Below, piece by piece: positions 7,072 to 16,208 of a DNA stretch of 24,787 nucleotides. The notes under the pieces were generated by a model, which had not been told where the DNA came from, did no database searches, and worked only from the letters and a program-made list of their open reading frames with translations. The translations under genes and the position numbers were made by a program. Source of the DNA: CAXDOZ01 sp963991145 (GTDB lineage Bacteria; Bacteroidota; Bacteroidia; Chitinophagales; JABDMM01). The stretch lies in the NCBI GenBank assembly GCA_963991145.1, contig CAXDOZ010000027.1, positions 1 to 24,787 on the forward strand, read 5' to 3'. Numbering within the stretch: position 1 is the stretch's first letter; the number at the start of each line of letters is the position of its first letter.

Positions 7072-10000
7072 ATGCGGAAAATATTACTCTGCGTCCTCGC
7101 GGGGATACTAGTGTCATATACCACCTACGCCCAGAGCAGTGAGATCTCTGGTAAGGTTACTGATGAAAATGGAGAGGGGATACCCTTCTCAAACGTAGCC
7201 GTTGTTGACGGTGATATCGTTATAAAAGGAACCGTCACCGACTTTGACGGTAACTATTCAATAAAGCCTCTTGATCCAGGAAAATACGATGTGAAGTTTT
7301 CGTACCTGGGATACGGTTCTATCCTAAGAACTGGTGTTGTGGTCGGTCTTGATAAGACGACCTATCTGGATGTTGCATTGGAGCCACAAACTGAAATTAT
7401 CGATGAGGTAAAAATCATCGAGTATAAGGTTCCATTGATCGATCCGGGAGAGACTTCCTCTAAAAACACACTTACTAAAGAAGAGATCGAGTTGATGCCA
7501 ACTCGTAACCTGAACACAATTGCTGCCACCTCAGCTGGTGTATTCCAATCAGACGAAGGTGGTTCTCTTAGTATTAGAGGTGGTCGTTCAGATGCAACTG
7601 AGTACTTCGTAGATGGTATTCGTGTAAGAGGTTCATCTGCGGTACCTGCAACAGCGGTAGAGCAGATCACAGTGATCTCGGGAGGTATCCCAGCAAAGTA
7701 TGGTGATGCTACCGGTGGTATTGTATCTATTACAACTAAAGGTCCTTCTCGCCAGTACAGTGGAGAGATCGAGTGGAGTTCTTCTGTGGATGGTTACGGT
7801 TACCATCTTGTAAGTGGTCAGGTATCTGGTCCATTAGCAAGAAACAAAAATGGAAAGCCTGTATTTGGTTTCTTCCTTTCTGGTGAGTACCTAAGAGAAA
7901 AAGATAATGACCCTTCAGCGGTTAAAATTTGGAAACTAGACGAGGATCGTCTTGCAGAGGTTCAGCAATTCCCGCTTGTTAGAACTCCTTCAGGAGACGG
8001 TTTCTTCCTTAATTCTGAAACAATCAAGCTTGATGAATTGAGCAAAGTGAAGGCTAAGCCAAATGCTCTTTCTCAAAACTTCAGACTTCAAGGTAAGATC
8101 GATGTTAAGCCTACGGACAACATTAATATTACACTTGGTGGTGGTATTATCTATAACCAATTCAATGATTGGATTGAGAGATACTCACTACTTAACTCTC
8201 AAAACAACCCGATCTATAATGATTACACCTATCGTGGTTTTGTGAGATTTACTCAGAACCTGGGTCAGCGTCTTTCAGCTGATGATGCTGAATCATCAAA
8301 CTCAGTATTCCAAAACGTATACTACTCTATCCAGTTTGACTACGAGAAAGTTAGAACAACTGTAGCGGATGAAAACCACGGAAGAGAGAATGTATTTGAT
8401 TACGGTTACATCGGAGACTTCGAAACTCTTCGTCAACCGATCTATTCATTCGGTGAGCATGAGATCACAGATGAGAATGGAGATGTAGTTCAGACACTTA
8501 CCGGTCAAAGACTAGTTGGTTATGCTGATACTCTAGTTCAGTTTACTGCAGGAACTCTTAACCCTCTTGCTACAAGATACACCGAGCATTACCTGGAGCT
8601 TATCGGTACCGACCGGGTTGAAGATTTCAATGAGAACATCTTCCAGTTTGAGCAACAGGGAGCTTTGATCAACGGTCAGCGTTCGCAGCTTGCACACTCG
8701 ATCTGGTTTAATACAGGTCGCCAGTTCAACGGCCTCGGAGTGAATAGAGATAATGATCAGTATCGTTTGACTTTCAATGCTTCGTTTGATATCCTTAAAA
8801 GAGGTGCATCCAGCAGAAACAAACACTCTATTGAATTTGGATTTGAGTTCCAGCAACGTATCAATAGAACTTACAACCTGAATCCTATTGAGCTTTGGAC
8901 GATTGCTCGTCAATCTGCAAACCGTCACATCCTGACCTTTGACAATGAGACAAGCGATCCATTGCTTCTTATTAATGGTGATACATTCCTTTATAGTGAT
9001 CCAAACAGACCAGAGTTCACAGCTCAGGATACGATCATCTATTTGAGAGATTATAACCCAGAGCTTCAGACCACATTTGATACAAGACTTCGTACCAAGA
9101 TCTATGGTGATGCTACAGATCTTACTTTCATCGATGTAGATAGACTTACTCCAGATTTTCTTGAGCTTTCAATGTTCTCAGCAGATGAGCTTCTTGAAAA
9201 TGGCCTGGTGAACTATCGTGGATATGACTACCTGGGTAACAAAACAGGAAAGGTTTCATTCAATGACTACTTCTCTCAGCAGAATCCAGATGGTACCTAT
9301 GTAAGAAACATCGACGCCTTCCGCCCGATCTATTATGCAGGTTATATTCAGGATAAGTTCCACTTCAGAGATTTAACCTTTAATGTTGGTCTTCGTGTAG
9401 ATGCATTCGATGCAAACCAGAAGGTACTTAGAGATCAGTATTCATTATACGATATCAGAACTGCAAGCGAAGTTGCCGAGATCAATGGTAACCCTGTAAC
9501 TCACCCAGCTACTATTGGAGATGACTATGCAGTTTATGTAGACGACATCAGCAACCCAACTCAGATACTTGGTTATCGCGATGGTGATCAGTGGTATGAT
9601 GAAGAGGGTAACCAGCTAAGCTCAGGTGCTACTATTGCAGGTGGTTCTGCTACCGGTGTTATTAGCCCTTATCTTGTAGATCCTGAGAGCAATATCAAAG
9701 ACCCTGATTACAACCCTGATCAATCTTTCGAAGATTATCAAACTCAGGTTACTGTTATGCCACGTCTTCAGTTCAGTTTCAACCTGACAGATAAGGCACT
9801 ATTCTTCGCTCACTATGACATCCTTACACAGCGCCCTGGTGCTGGTTTGGTTTCAACTCCTAACGATTGGTTCTACTTTACAAACAGAATTGGTTCTGCA
9901 TTCCCATTTGCAGGATTGAAGCCAGAAAAGACAATTGATTTCCAGTTAGGGTTCCAGCAGAAAGTAAGTCCTACTTCGGCAATTACATTCTCTGCTTACT

Positions 10001-10821
10001 ATAGAGAGTTCAGAGATATGATCCAGTTGGTGAATATCTTCAACGCTTACCCTCGTGATTATCTCACATTTGGTAATGTCGATTTTGGAACAACAAAAGG
10101 TTTCTCATTCATCTACGACCTGAGAAGAACAGGAAACGTAAGAATGAAGCTTAACTATACTATTCAGTTTGCTGAGGGTACAGGTTCAAGCGCTACCTCT
10201 CAGGCTTCTATTGTAACTGCAAATCAGCCAAACCTTAGAACAATTCAGCCTCTTGATTTTGATGCAAGACACACAATCAACGTTACACTTGATTATAGCT
10301 ACGGAGGAGGAAGAGATTATAATGGTCCTACTATCAAGGATGCTCAGATCCTGGCGAACTCAGGGGTGAACCTAACTCTTGTTGCTCGTTCAGGTACACC
10401 ATACACCGCTCAGGCAAATGCAACTCCAAACGGACTTGTAGGTGTTGCTGGTCGTCCAATTACTGAGGGTTCACTAAATGGTTCAAGACTACCATGGACA
10501 TTTAGAGCTAATCTTCGAGTTTATAAGAATTTCTACTGGAACACAGGTGGGAAGAAAGAAGGAAAAGATCCAAACCAGATGCGTTTACAGCTTTACTTCA
10601 TTGTTCAGAACCTGTTTAACAGTGATAACGTAGTCAGCGTGTTCCGCTACACTGGTAACCCTGACGACGATGGTTATCTGACATCAGCTGATGGTCAGGC
10701 AACCTCAGATGCCTCTTTTGATTCAGAGTCATTTGTTGACATGTATAACGCTTACATAAACCGCCCCGATAACTACAGTATCCCAACTACTATGCGTTTC
10801 GGCGCAATCATCGGTTTCTAA
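7072..10821 (+). CDS. TonB-dependent receptor with carboxypeptidase-regulatory-like N-terminal domain
   Basis: 1249 aa outer-membrane receptor. A signal peptide covers about residues 1-20 (ends TTYAQ). A CarboxypepD_reg-like beta-sandwich follows (about 24-105, with GKVTDENGEGIPFSNV and SYLGYG). The plug domain (about 130-225) contains LSIRGGRSDATEYFVDGIRV and GGIPAKYGDATGGIVSI. The long remainder is a beta-barrel ending in aromatic FGAIIGF, as expected for Bam-inserted proteins. It is larger than most TonB receptors and has no SusD gene beside it, so it is not a standard glycan SusCD pair. It is the first gene of an apparent three-gene operon, 15 nt before a T9SS-like exported protein. The ligand is unknown. 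The receptor could import a substrate processed by the next protein, or act in surface display. Confidence 0.93.
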   Translation: MRKILLCVLAGILVSYTTYAQSSEISGKVTDENGEGIPFSNVAVVDGDIVIKGTVTDFDGNYSIKPLDPGKYDVKFSYLGYGSILRTGVVVGLDKTTYLDVALEPQTEIIDEVKIIEYKVPLIDPGETSSKNTLTKEEIELMPTRNLNTIAATSAGVFQSDEGGSLSIRGGRSDATEYFVDGIRVRGSSAVPATAVEQITVISGGIPAKYGDATGGIVSITTKGPSRQYSGEIEWSSSVDGYGYHLVSGQVSGPLARNKNGKPVFGFFLSGEYLREKDNDPSAVKIWKLDEDRLAEVQQFPLVRTPSGDGFFLNSETIKLDELSKVKAKPNALSQNFRLQGKIDVKPTDNINITLGGGIIYNQFNDWIERYSLLNSQNNPIYNDYTYRGFVRFTQNLGQRLSADDAESSNSVFQNVYYSIQFDYEKVRTTVADENHGRENVFDYGYIGDFETLRQPIYSFGEHEITDENGDVVQTLTGQRLVGYADTLVQFTAGTLNPLATRYTEHYLELIGTDRVEDFNENIFQFEQQGALINGQRSQLAHSIWFNTGRQFNGLGVNRDNDQYRLTFNASFDILKRGASSRNKHSIEFGFEFQQRINRTYNLNPIELWTIARQSANRHILTFDNETSDPLLLINGDTFLYSDPNRPEFTAQDTIIYLRDYNPELQTTFDTRLRTKIYGDATDLTFIDVDRLTPDFLELSMFSADELLENGLVNYRGYDYLGNKTGKVSFNDYFSQQNPDGTYVRNIDAFRPIYYAGYIQDKFHFRDLTFNVGLRVDAFDANQKVLRDQYSLYDIRTASEVAEINGNPVTHPATIGDDYAVYVDDISNPTQILGYRDGDQWYDEEGNQLSSGATIAGGSATGVISPYLVDPESNIKDPDYNPDQSFEDYQTQVTVMPRLQFSFNLTDKALFFAHYDILTQRPGAGLVSTPNDWFYFTNRIGSAFPFAGLKPEKTIDFQLGFQQKVSPTSAITFSAYYREFRDMIQLVNIFNAYPRDYLTFGNVDFGTTKGFSFIYDLRRTGNVRMKLNYTIQFAEGTGSSATSQASIVTANQPNLRTIQPLDFDARHTINVTLDYSYGGGRDYNGPTIKDAQILANSGVNLTLVARSGTPYTAQANATPNGLVGVAGRPITEGSLNGSRLPWTFRANLRVYKNFYWNTGGKKEGKDPNQMRLQLYFIVQNLFNSDNVVSVFRYTGNPDDDGYLTSADGQATSDASFDSESFVDMYNAYINRPDNYSIPTTMRFGAIIGF

Positions 10822-10836
10822 ATTTTAAATAGACGA

Positions 10837-13800
10837 ATGGATATGAATTATCGCACGTTTAAAATGTTTGCCCTGGCAGGTCTGATACTTGCATTCAACG
10901 TCACTTTTGCGGCTGAGAATGTTGGAGAATCTGGGAAAGTAGCTGTGGGAAGTAATAAGACTACAGCAGCTGACTGTGAGGCTGCAGAATCTCAATTCGA
11001 CCTTGAGATCAACAATGTTAGAGCACGTCTACTGAATGGTGGAGATGTTTGGTGGAACCTTTCTAACGCTCAGTACGAGGTTCCAAAAATTGATCCACCT
11101 GGATCCGCACCTTCAGTGCACTCACTTTTTGCCGGAGCTCTTTGGATCTCTGGTATTGATGGAGGTGGAAACCTTAAGATAGCTGCTCAGACTTATCGTC
11201 AGGGTGGAGATGACTTTTGGCCTGGCCCTATCAATGATGGAGGATCTACTGACCGAGCGACTTGTCGCCTTTGGGATGAGCACTTTAATGTATTCGGTAC
11301 TGAAATTGACCAGGTAATCGCTCTTGGTACTGCTAACGGATATCCAATTCCACTTTCAGGGATTCCACAAAACGTTCAGCAGTGGCCAGGTAAAGGGAAT
11401 CCATATCTGCTTGCTGAAGGAATTGAGGTTGTAGAGAATATGGCTCCGTTCTTTGACTTTGACGGTGACGGAATCTACGATCCTGCAAATGGAGATTATC
11501 CTGTTATCGATGCGAATCCAGATCCTAGCCAGTGTGGTGGAGAAAGCTTTACCTACGCTGATCAAATGGTATTCTGGGTTTATAATGATGTTGGAAACAT
11601 TCACACTGAAACCGGTGGACTTGAGATTGGTCTTCAAGTAAATGCTTTGGCATTTGCATTCCAAACATCAGATGAGATCAACGATATGACATTCTATCGT
11701 TACACTCTGGTTAACAAGAGTGGTAATTCACTTTCTCAAACGTATATGGGACAGTGGGTTGATCCTGATCTTGGATGTTTCAATGATGACTTCGTTGGTT
11801 GTGATACTTCTCGTGACCTGGGTATTGTATATAATGGTGATCCGAATGACGACGTAAACGGTTGTGGTTCATCAATTGGTTATGGAGAAACTAATATTCC
11901 AATTCTCGGAATTGACTACTTCGAAGGTCCATTGGATACTTCAGGACGTCAATTAGGAATGTCTTCTTTCGTTTATTACAACAATGACTTCTCAGTTCGT
12001 GGTAACCCACGTACAGCAGCACAGTTCAGAAACTATCAAACTGGTAGATGGATTGATGGAACGAATATCGAATTCGGTGGTGATGGTTACAATGAAGGAA
12101 CCTTCCCATTTGAATTCATGTTCCCGAGTTCTCCTGATGAGCCTGCTGGTCCTGGTGTTTGGTCTGAGTGTAGTGAAGGAATTCAGCCTGCTGATAGACG
12201 TTTCCTTCAGAATTCTGGTCCTTTCGTTCTTCTACCAGGAGCAGAGAATAACATTACTGTAGGAGCTGTTTGGGTACAAACGCCTCCGGGTACTTACCCT
12301 TGTCCAAGTTTCACAGGTACAATCGGACGTGCAGATGATAAAGCTCAGGATCTATTTGATAACTGTTTCAAACTTATTGATGGTCCGGATGCTCCAACAC
12401 TGAGAATTCGTGAATTGAAGAATGAGCTTATCATTTATTTGGTAAATGAAGCGGGCTCAAATAACATTGGTGAAAGCTATGATCAGGTTAACCCTCTAGA
12501 TCGTTCTGATCATGCAAGAATCAGATCTCTTGGCGGATCAGTAGATTCTACTTTCACATTCCAGGGATACAGAGTTTACCAACTTGCCAATCAGTCTGTT
12601 TCAGCTGCTGAACTAGATGATCGTAACAAAGCAAGAGAGATCCTTCAGGTAGACATTAATGATGGAATCGATAAGATCATCAATCAGGAATTCAATCAGG
12701 ATGTACTAGATAACATCCCTGTAGTTAAAGTTGATGGAAATGATAATGGTATCATTCACTCTTTTAGAATTACAGAAGACGCTTTCGCTGATGGGAACCC
12801 ACAGCTTGTAAATCATAGAACTTATTATTTTGCTGTGGTATCCTATGCTCACAATGAGTATACATATACTGTAGTTGATACATTCCTTGACCCGGGATCT
12901 GGAAATCCTGTTCCAATTCCTACAGAGGATATAACTCAGGATCAACCATATCTTCAGGGACGTAGAAACTTCTCTGTTTATAGCGCTATCCCACATATTC
13001 CAGATCCACGTAACGCAGGTACAGAATTGAATTCTGCTTACGGTGACGGTGTTCAAATAATTAGAGTTGAAGGATCAGGAAATGGTGGATTCGAAGTAGA
13101 TCTTACTGATGAGACCGTTCAAAAGATTCTAAACAGCCCTAATCACCGTTACGATACGCTGGTTTACAAGCCGGGTCTTGGACCAATCAATGTTAAGGTT
13201 ATCGATCCAATGAAGGTTCAGAATGCGAATTTTGAATTAGTATTTATTGATACGGTTAACTCAGTTGATGTTCTATCTCCAACAGCTTACTGGAGACTTA
13301 CAGATATCACAGATCCTGCAACACCAGTAACGATATTTGCAGAAAGAGACATTTCAAGAGTCAATGAGCAAATCATTGAGGATTATGGTATTTCAGTTAC
13401 CATTGGGCAACCAGTACCGGTTTATCCGGCAAATCCTACAGATGATGATCGCTTTGCTTCTAATGATGATTTCGACGTTTACGGACACATAAACACGAGC
13501 ATTACATTCACTGACACAACAGTAGATCCTTGGTTACTATTCCTTGAAGATCAGTTCCAGAATAGCACTTTCAACTGGATCCGTTGTGGTGATTTCGGTG
13601 TGACAGATCCGTCTAATAATCTATATCTGGTATTCAACGATAACTTCCGAAACATTTCGTCGAATCCACCTAATATTGAACCACTATACCACGATCCGGA
13701 ATCTGAGTTTGAGACTATGGGTTCAATCGGTCCTGGAGGTAGAATTGCTCCTTACTGTCTGGCAGCACAGTATGCAGATCCTAACTCCACGAATGTACCA

Positions 13801-14982
13801 TTCGTTCATGGACCTGGCTTTAAATGGTTCGCAGTTAAAGAATCTACTCGTCCGCAGGTTAATAACCTTAATACAATTGCCTCAGTAGACATTGTGCTTA
13901 CCAGCGATCGTTCACTTTGGTCTAAGTGTATTGTTTTTGAAACTGGAGAAGATGACGCTCTTAATGAGGGTGGTGACTTCTTCGATGCAAGAGATAATGG
14001 TGGAAACGCTTTCGTAGCGGGTAACGCAAGAAAGGGTCAGATCAGAATGGCTCTTTCAGTTGACAAGAATGGAAACAATGTTTCACTTCTTGATGCCGAT
14101 ACCGGAAGAAGCTGGTTCCCTGGTTATGCTATTAATGTAGAGACAGGAGAACGTTTGAACATTGCATTTGGTGAGGCTTCAAACCTATCTGCTGAAAATG
14201 GAAATGATATGGTTTGGAATCCAACTGCAAACCTCTTCACTCCACTTAATGCTGTTCTTTTCGGAGGTAAGCATTTCATTTACGTATTCAATACTCCTTA
14301 TGATTCTTGTAGTTCCTTCCAGGAGAGAATGCTTGAGAATTACAATCGCTTTACTGGTGTGAATGAGGTATTGACTCCTGTTTCACACAGAGCGATCTAC
14401 GAGGAATTGATGTATACATGTATTCCTTATCTGGCTCCAGGATATAGCTTGCTCTCTCCTGAAGATGGATTGATCCCTGATGATCTTACAATCTCGATCA
14501 GAGTTGAGAAGCCATATGCGAAATTCCCAACGGCAAGTTCTGTTGGAGATAGCTTACCGCATTACTTCTTCTCTACTCAAGGACTTGCTCCAGAGGATAA
14601 TGTAGATACTGTGGCAGTAACAGCACTTGACCTTATCAATGTGGTTCCAAACCCTTATTACGCTTACTCTTCTTATGAGATCAATGCTCAGGATAATCGT
14701 ATTAAGATCACGAACCTTCCAAATGAATGTACCGTATCGATCTTCTCTATCGACGGTGTTTTAATTCGTCAGTTTAGAAGAGCTATTGGTTCGAATACCG
14801 ATATCTCCGATGGTACTTCAATTGATAAGACAAACCTTGATAACAGTATTGATTGGGATCTAAGGAACCAGGCAAATGTTCCTATCTCAAGCGGTATTTA
14901 TTATATACACGTGGAAGCCCCAGGAATTGGTGAGCAGACCGTTAAATTCTTCGCGGCCATGAGGCCAATTGAAGTAGAATAA
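10837..14982 (+). CDS. Large exported protein with T9SS type A-like C-terminal domain, unknown function
   Basis: 1381 aa. A signal peptide covers about residues 1-26 (ends VTFAAE); ATG codons at 10837 and 10843 are both possible. The N-terminal region contains INNVRARLLNGGDVWW and LFAGALWISG, which I recognise only as typical of unnamed Bacteroidota surface proteins. An Asp-rich DFDGDGIYDPANGDYP near residue 208 resembles a calcium-binding loop. Fifteen cysteines are spread along the chain. The last ~115 residues (from 1266) resemble a type A sorting/FlgD-like domain: VVPNPYYAYSSYE, IKITNLPNECTVSIFS.DG, then VPISSGIYYIHVEAPG and a final TVKFFAAMRPIEVE. I see no enzyme domain. It lies between a TonB receptor and a PorV-family gene, with 15-nt and 16-nt gaps, so it is probably secreted through T9SS and works with them. 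Confidence 0.85.
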   Translation: MDMNYRTFKMFALAGLILAFNVTFAAENVGESGKVAVGSNKTTAADCEAAESQFDLEINNVRARLLNGGDVWWNLSNAQYEVPKIDPPGSAPSVHSLFAGALWISGIDGGGNLKIAAQTYRQGGDDFWPGPINDGGSTDRATCRLWDEHFNVFGTEIDQVIALGTANGYPIPLSGIPQNVQQWPGKGNPYLLAEGIEVVENMAPFFDFDGDGIYDPANGDYPVIDANPDPSQCGGESFTYADQMVFWVYNDVGNIHTETGGLEIGLQVNALAFAFQTSDEINDMTFYRYTLVNKSGNSLSQTYMGQWVDPDLGCFNDDFVGCDTSRDLGIVYNGDPNDDVNGCGSSIGYGETNIPILGIDYFEGPLDTSGRQLGMSSFVYYNNDFSVRGNPRTAAQFRNYQTGRWIDGTNIEFGGDGYNEGTFPFEFMFPSSPDEPAGPGVWSECSEGIQPADRRFLQNSGPFVLLPGAENNITVGAVWVQTPPGTYPCPSFTGTIGRADDKAQDLFDNCFKLIDGPDAPTLRIRELKNELIIYLVNEAGSNNIGESYDQVNPLDRSDHARIRSLGGSVDSTFTFQGYRVYQLANQSVSAAELDDRNKAREILQVDINDGIDKIINQEFNQDVLDNIPVVKVDGNDNGIIHSFRITEDAFADGNPQLVNHRTYYFAVVSYAHNEYTYTVVDTFLDPGSGNPVPIPTEDITQDQPYLQGRRNFSVYSAIPHIPDPRNAGTELNSAYGDGVQIIRVEGSGNGGFEVDLTDETVQKILNSPNHRYDTLVYKPGLGPINVKVIDPMKVQNANFELVFIDTVNSVDVLSPTAYWRLTDITDPATPVTIFAERDISRVNEQIIEDYGISVTIGQPVPVYPANPTDDDRFASNDDFDVYGHINTSITFTDTTVDPWLLFLEDQFQNSTFNWIRCGDFGVTDPSNNLYLVFNDNFRNISSNPPNIEPLYHDPESEFETMGSIGPGGRIAPYCLAAQYADPNSTNVPFVHGPGFKWFAVKESTRPQVNNLNTIASVDIVLTSDRSLWSKCIVFETGEDDALNEGGDFFDARDNGGNAFVAGNARKGQIRMALSVDKNGNNVSLLDADTGRSWFPGYAINVETGERLNIAFGEASNLSAENGNDMVWNPTANLFTPLNAVLFGGKHFIYVFNTPYDSCSSFQERMLENYNRFTGVNEVLTPVSHRAIYEELMYTCIPYLAPGYSLLSPEDGLIPDDLTISIRVEKPYAKFPTASSVGDSLPHYFFSTQGLAPEDNVDTVAVTALDLINVVPNPYYAYSSYEINAQDNRIKITNLPNECTVSIFSIDGVLIRQFRRAIGSNTDISDGTSIDKTNLDNSIDWDLRNQANVPISSGIYYIHVEAPGIGEQTVKFFAAMRPIEVE

Positions 14983-14998
14983 TTCTGAAAGCAGCTTT

Positions 14999-16126
14999 AT
15001 GAAAAGACTTCTATTGATATCATGTGCCTTCTTAATGGCACTTACACAAGCTCAGGCAGGAAACCCCGATCGTGCCGGTGAAGCTGGTGCATATGAGTTA
15101 CTCATTAACGGTTGGGCGCGCTCAGCCGGACAAATGGGAATGAATACAGCAAGTATTACAGGCCTTGAAGCCATGCGCTTCAATGTGGGTGGTCTGGCCT
15201 TTGTAGAAAAAACCGAGATCCATGTATCCTATACAAATTGGTTACAGGGAACCGGGACTAACATCGTAAAAGGTGGTATCGCCCAAAAACTAGGCGAAAG
15301 CAATGTGATTGGTGTATCGATCATGAATACCTCTTTTGGGGCGATCATGAGAACCACTACCACTAACCCTGAAGGTGGTCTGGGTACTTTCAACCCGTCA
15401 TTCCTGAATATCGGATTATCCTTTGCGAGATCATTTTCAAACAGTATTCACGGTGGAGTTGTGATCAGATTGGTAAACGAGCGTGTTGATGACGTAAACT
15501 CAAGTGGTTTCGCACTTGACGCAGGTATTCAGTACGTTACCGGTCCAAGAGAGAACATCCACTTTGGAGTTTCTATCAGAAATATTGGTACTGCGATGAA
15601 ATTCGGAGGTGACGGTCTTACTTTCCGTGCTCCGGATCCCGCAACAGGTGAGTATAACATCACTGTTTCACAGCGTTCACAGAAGTTTGAATTGCCTTCA
15701 GTGCTTCATATTGGTGCTGCTTACGACATCTATTTCGGTGCAAACTCGAGCAAGAAGTCGATCCAGAATGAAACAGAAGAAGGAGAAGAGGAAGAAGGTG
15801 AAGAAGAGGAAGAAGAAGCAAATCCTTTCAATAAGATCACTATCTCTGCAAACTTTACTTCAAACTCATTCGGTAAGGATAACTACGGTTTCGGTATCGA
15901 GTATAGCTACCGTGGAGCCTTTGCCTTGAGATTCGGTTATCGCTTCGAGAACGGAATGTTCTCAGATACTGAAAACACTAGAGCAGAGCTAGGTTTCGCA
16001 GGTGGAGCTACTGTTGAGATTCCATTGGCAAACAATGGAAGAACAAGAATGGGTATCGATTACGCCTACCGTCCAACAAACCCTTGGAATGGAACGCACA
16101 GCATCGGCTTGCGCTTCAACCTCTAA
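14999..16126 (+). CDS. PorV/PorQ-family outer-membrane beta-barrel protein
   Basis: 375 aa. The signal peptide ends at AQA (about residue 20). After it comes NPDRAGEAGAYELLINGWARSAGQMG followed by an NTASITGLEAMRFNVGGLAF segment, the conserved start of the PorV/PorQ family, which is FadL-like in fold. PorV in T9SS carries secreted cargo from the translocon to the attachment complex. The C-terminus GTHSIGLRFNL ends in the hydrophobic pattern of outer-membrane proteins. An unusual insertion at residues 258-273 is almost pure glutamate. The gene follows the T9SS-like cargo gene by 16 nt and ends 25 nt before a strong terminator, so it closes the operon. Because it is encoded with one cargo, it may be a dedicated paralogue, not the general PorV; this is inference. 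Confidence 0.85.
   Translation: MKRLLLISCAFLMALTQAQAGNPDRAGEAGAYELLINGWARSAGQMGMNTASITGLEAMRFNVGGLAFVEKTEIHVSYTNWLQGTGTNIVKGGIAQKLGESNVIGVSIMNTSFGAIMRTTTTNPEGGLGTFNPSFLNIGLSFARSFSNSIHGGVVIRLVNERVDDVNSSGFALDAGIQYVTGPRENIHFGVSIRNIGTAMKFGGDGLTFRAPDPATGEYNITVSQRSQKFELPSVLHIGAAYDIYFGANSSKKSIQNETEEGEEEEGEEEEEEANPFNKITISANFTSNSFGKDNYGFGIEYSYRGAFALRFGYRFENGMFSDTENTRAELGFAGGATVEIPLANNGRTRMGIDYAYRPTNPWNGTHSIGLRFNL
15770..15817 (+). repeat. GAA/GAG-rich low-complexity tract encoding an acidic insertion
   Basis: A purine-only-like stretch of GAA and GAG codons with a few GGA/GGT codons encodes 16 residues, 13 of them glutamate, inside the PorV-like gene. It is imperfect, with no long exact unit, and would be prone to length change by replication slippage in multiples of three. 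Confidence 0.8.
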
Positions 16127-16151
16127 GAATTAACATTTTTGTAAATTTATT

Positions 16152-16186
16152 AAGCGTTCCTATCCAGATAGGGACGCTTTCTTTTT
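16152..16186 (+). terminator. Intrinsic terminator of the receptor-cargo-PorV operon
   Basis: AAGCGTTCCTATC (16152-16164) pairs with GATAGGGACGCTT (16167-16179): 13 bp with a single G-U and a very small loop, followed by TTTC and five T. This is the strongest hairpin in the window and separates the operon from greA, which starts at 16209. Confidence 0.9.
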
Positions 16187-16208
16187 CAGCACCCACAAAC
16201 ATTTTTCT

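Noticed and set aside
14999..15058. Lipoprotein signal (LISC at residues 6-9) in the PorV-like protein
   Set aside because: The cysteine is too near the N-terminus, and the hydrophobic segment continues past it to a normal AQA cleavage site.
15609..15929. Plus-strand reading frame rich in Arg and Lys (106 codons)
   Set aside because: It is a frame-shifted shadow of the GAA/GAG tract of the PorV-like gene; the basic residues come from reading that purine repeat out of frame.
7072..16126. Glycan utilisation (SusCD-type) locus
   Set aside because: There is no SusD-like lipoprotein, glycoside hydrolase or sulfatase next to the receptor; the partner genes are T9SS-like.
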